From the NCBI GenBank assembly GCA_963681505.1, contig OY811987.1:5719014-5783013 (forward strand): 64,000 bases of DNA, in the 5' to 3' direction. This document shows, in pieces, positions 63,749 to 64,000 of the stretch. The stretch's first letter is position 1; each line of letters starts with the position of its first letter. Below the pieces are notes generated by a model. That model saw nothing but the letters and a program-made list of their open reading frames with translations, was not told where the DNA came from and ran no database searches. This DNA is from Eunapius fragilis (taxonomy: Eukaryota > Porifera > Demospongiae > Spongillida > Spongillidae). Position numbers and translations under genes: made by a program.

Positions 63749-64000
63749 TGTATGTATGCATGTATGCATGTGTGTGGTATGTGTACTAGAAACTCTGTTG
63801 TGTGTGCTTGTGACATCATTCTATTTAAGGGTCACCTCCATTCTTTGCAGACTTGTCCCCTCTTGTGGGAGCTGTCCAGTTTAGGCAAGGGGACCGGGCA
63901 GTTTCCTTCCAGCTGGCAGCCAGCATGAGCAACATACCCTCCCTGAACAAGACCTACAACGTTACCCTCCTGCCTCCATTGCTGGGCCGGCTTGACCACA
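46271..64000 (+). CDS. ADGRV1: ADGRV1 (VLGR1/GPR98) orthologue, N-terminal half, partial
   Basis: ADGRV1 is a giant adhesion GPCR whose Calx-beta array forms ankle links in vertebrate hair cells. Exons: 46271-46292, 46505-46704, 46769-47014, 47071-47172, 47622-48626, 48752-49010, 49107-49379, 49610-49731, 49802-50237, 50433-50632, 50761-50956, 51022-51210 or 51224, 51289-51424, 51790-52198, 52374-52576, 52795-52936, 53154-53281, 53345-53470, 53715-53935, 54448-55194, 55627-55910, 56000-56289, 56555-56736, 56817-56977, 57430-57685, 57960-58097, 58200-58315, 58373-58551, 58770-59085, 59260-59695, 59982-60358, 60605-60884, 61133-61299, 62552-62721, 62782-62926, 63087-63228, 63337-63444, 63519-63602, 63851-64000+. 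About 3,100 residues: signal peptide (VLFLLLGCAVLIEAQ), roughly 20 Calx-beta units with DDPYGVF-like junctions, a LamG/pentraxin-like and a PAN-like insert. TPTSGASI then DYPYGLLQF matches vertebrate ADGRV1 in place and order. The EAR, GAIN and seven-helix parts lie beyond the window. Confidence 0.92.
52374..53470 (+). other. LamG/pentraxin-like domain exons of ADGRV1
   Basis: Four exons encode a concanavalin-fold domain: GFTISCWVYPYVTSNGALVA, then STLAGGWHSLAVSVS, VYVDGGVV and LYTGAMQDVRIYSSPLNSS. This order (strand, WHxLAV, vYvDG, fxGxmqDvRiYsrpL) is typical. It sits after about nine Calx-beta units, where vertebrate ADGRV1 has its single LamG/pentraxin domain. Confidence 0.88.
52577..52794 (+). 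other. GC-AG intron within the LamG domain
   Basis: Phase and the family pattern (FTIS|CWVYPY) require the exon to end AAG at 52576, followed by GCAAGG. The alternative GT a few bases on (CAAG|GTGTAA) breaks the frame. AG|GCAAG is the known strong context for GC donors. Confidence 0.7.
53940..54290. repeat. 32-33-bp GTGTGCATGTATTGTGTGCA array, ADGRV1 intron
   Basis: About nine copies of TGTGTACGTGTGTGTGCATG plus TATTGTGTGCATG. It starts directly at the donor (ATAG|GTGTGTGTGC). Confidence 0.9.
55190..55320. repeat. 21-bp array GGTAAGGGAGGGAGTGCTGAG containing the exon donor
   Basis: Six to seven copies. The first GGTAAGG is the donor of ADGRV1 exon 54448-55194; each later copy repeats a good donor sequence. 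Confidence 0.9.
56350..56550. repeat. CCTCCCAATCCTTCCTCCCC array before an ADGRV1 acceptor
   Basis: About ten units of 13-22 bp between 56289 and the acceptor ATGCAG at 56554. They supply an extended polypyrimidine tract. Confidence 0.8.
57080..57429. repeat. 26-27-bp array CTCTGTGACCCTCCTCCCCA(TGCACC) ending in an acceptor
   Basis: About 13 copies; the final copy reads CTCCTCCCCATGCAG and is the acceptor of ADGRV1 exon 57430-57685. Earlier copies have ATGCAC in place of ATGCAG. Confidence 0.9.
58770..59085 (+). other. PAN/apple-like cysteine insert in the Calx-beta array of ADGRV1
   Basis: Within one Calx-beta unit the exon encodes NQCASACLSDETCLSFSQLP, then SGCQLYITTAA and SYYEKNQTK. The C-x3-C-x5-C-x-S/F...C-x-L spacing resembles a reduced PAN/apple module. 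Vertebrate ADGRV1 carries a comparable Cys-rich insert (a CxxxC...CSAFSF...C-type segment) at the corresponding place. Confidence 0.65.
61375..62335. repeat. about 1-kb array of TGTCATAACATGCC + CTCCATGGGCACC modules, ADGRV1 intron
   Basis: Two modules (CACCTGTCATAACATGC and CCTCCATGGGCACCTGT) alternate in irregular order for about 40 copies. The array occupies most of intron 61300-62551. CCATGG is a palindrome in every long unit. Confidence 0.95.
63672..63775. repeat. (GTAT)n microsatellite, ADGRV1 intron
   Basis: GTATGTAT repeats with GTGTGTATAT interruptions in intron 63603-63850. Confidence 0.9.

Overview
This is nuclear DNA from an intron-rich invertebrate animal. Genes are split into many short exons by short GT-AG introns, most gene neighbours are a few hundred bases apart, and a clear ADGRV1-type adhesion receptor is present, a family known from animals. 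An early-branching metazoan, most likely a sponge, is my inference from the compact layout, the minisatellite-rich introns and the divergence of the proteins. The species cannot be read from the sequence. Exon models below were built by hand from splice sites, reading-frame phase and family resemblance. Phases agree across essentially every junction listed.

Layout. 377-1711 (-): BTB-BACK protein, cut by the window edge or a further exon. 1791-3447 (+): TIMM50. 3670-6297 (-): YY1/Pho with REPO domain and four zinc fingers. 6436-7307 (+): NUDT14. 7467-9180 (-): VTI1-type SNARE. 9.2-15.3 kb: gene-poor island with three TIR-bounded elements, a tandem duplicated palindromic repeat and an isolated UBR-type RING exon. 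15909-17246 (-): intronless SIRT6/7-like sirtuin. 17396-21884 (+): MOK kinase. 22170-23500 and 23678-24823 (-): tandem GDPD paralogues. 25975-26443 (+): 3' end of an unrecognised gene. 26493-27244 (-): NAA30. 27514-35363 (+): MCF2/DBL-type RhoGEF. 35530-45968 (-): VPS54. 46271-64000 (+): 5' half of an ADGRV1 orthologue, continuing past the window.

The genes do not form one pathway. The set is ordinary cell biology: mitochondrial import (TIMM50), retrograde trafficking and fusion (VPS54, VTI1), chromatin and transcription (YY1, sirtuin), N-terminal acetylation (NAA30), Rho signalling (MCF2-like), a cilium-associated kinase (MOK) and adhesion (ADGRV1). Five neighbouring pairs are divergent with 79-302 bp between start codons, so shared bidirectional promoters are likely.

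The most unusual material is non-coding. Introns of VPS54, MOK, the RhoGEF and ADGRV1 are filled with tandem arrays (12, 18, 20, 27, 34-35 bp units), some of which include the splice signals of adjoining exons. The transposon island holds a 1.33-kb element with an 8-bp target duplication and one frame-disrupted Cys/His-rich gene that I do not recognise.
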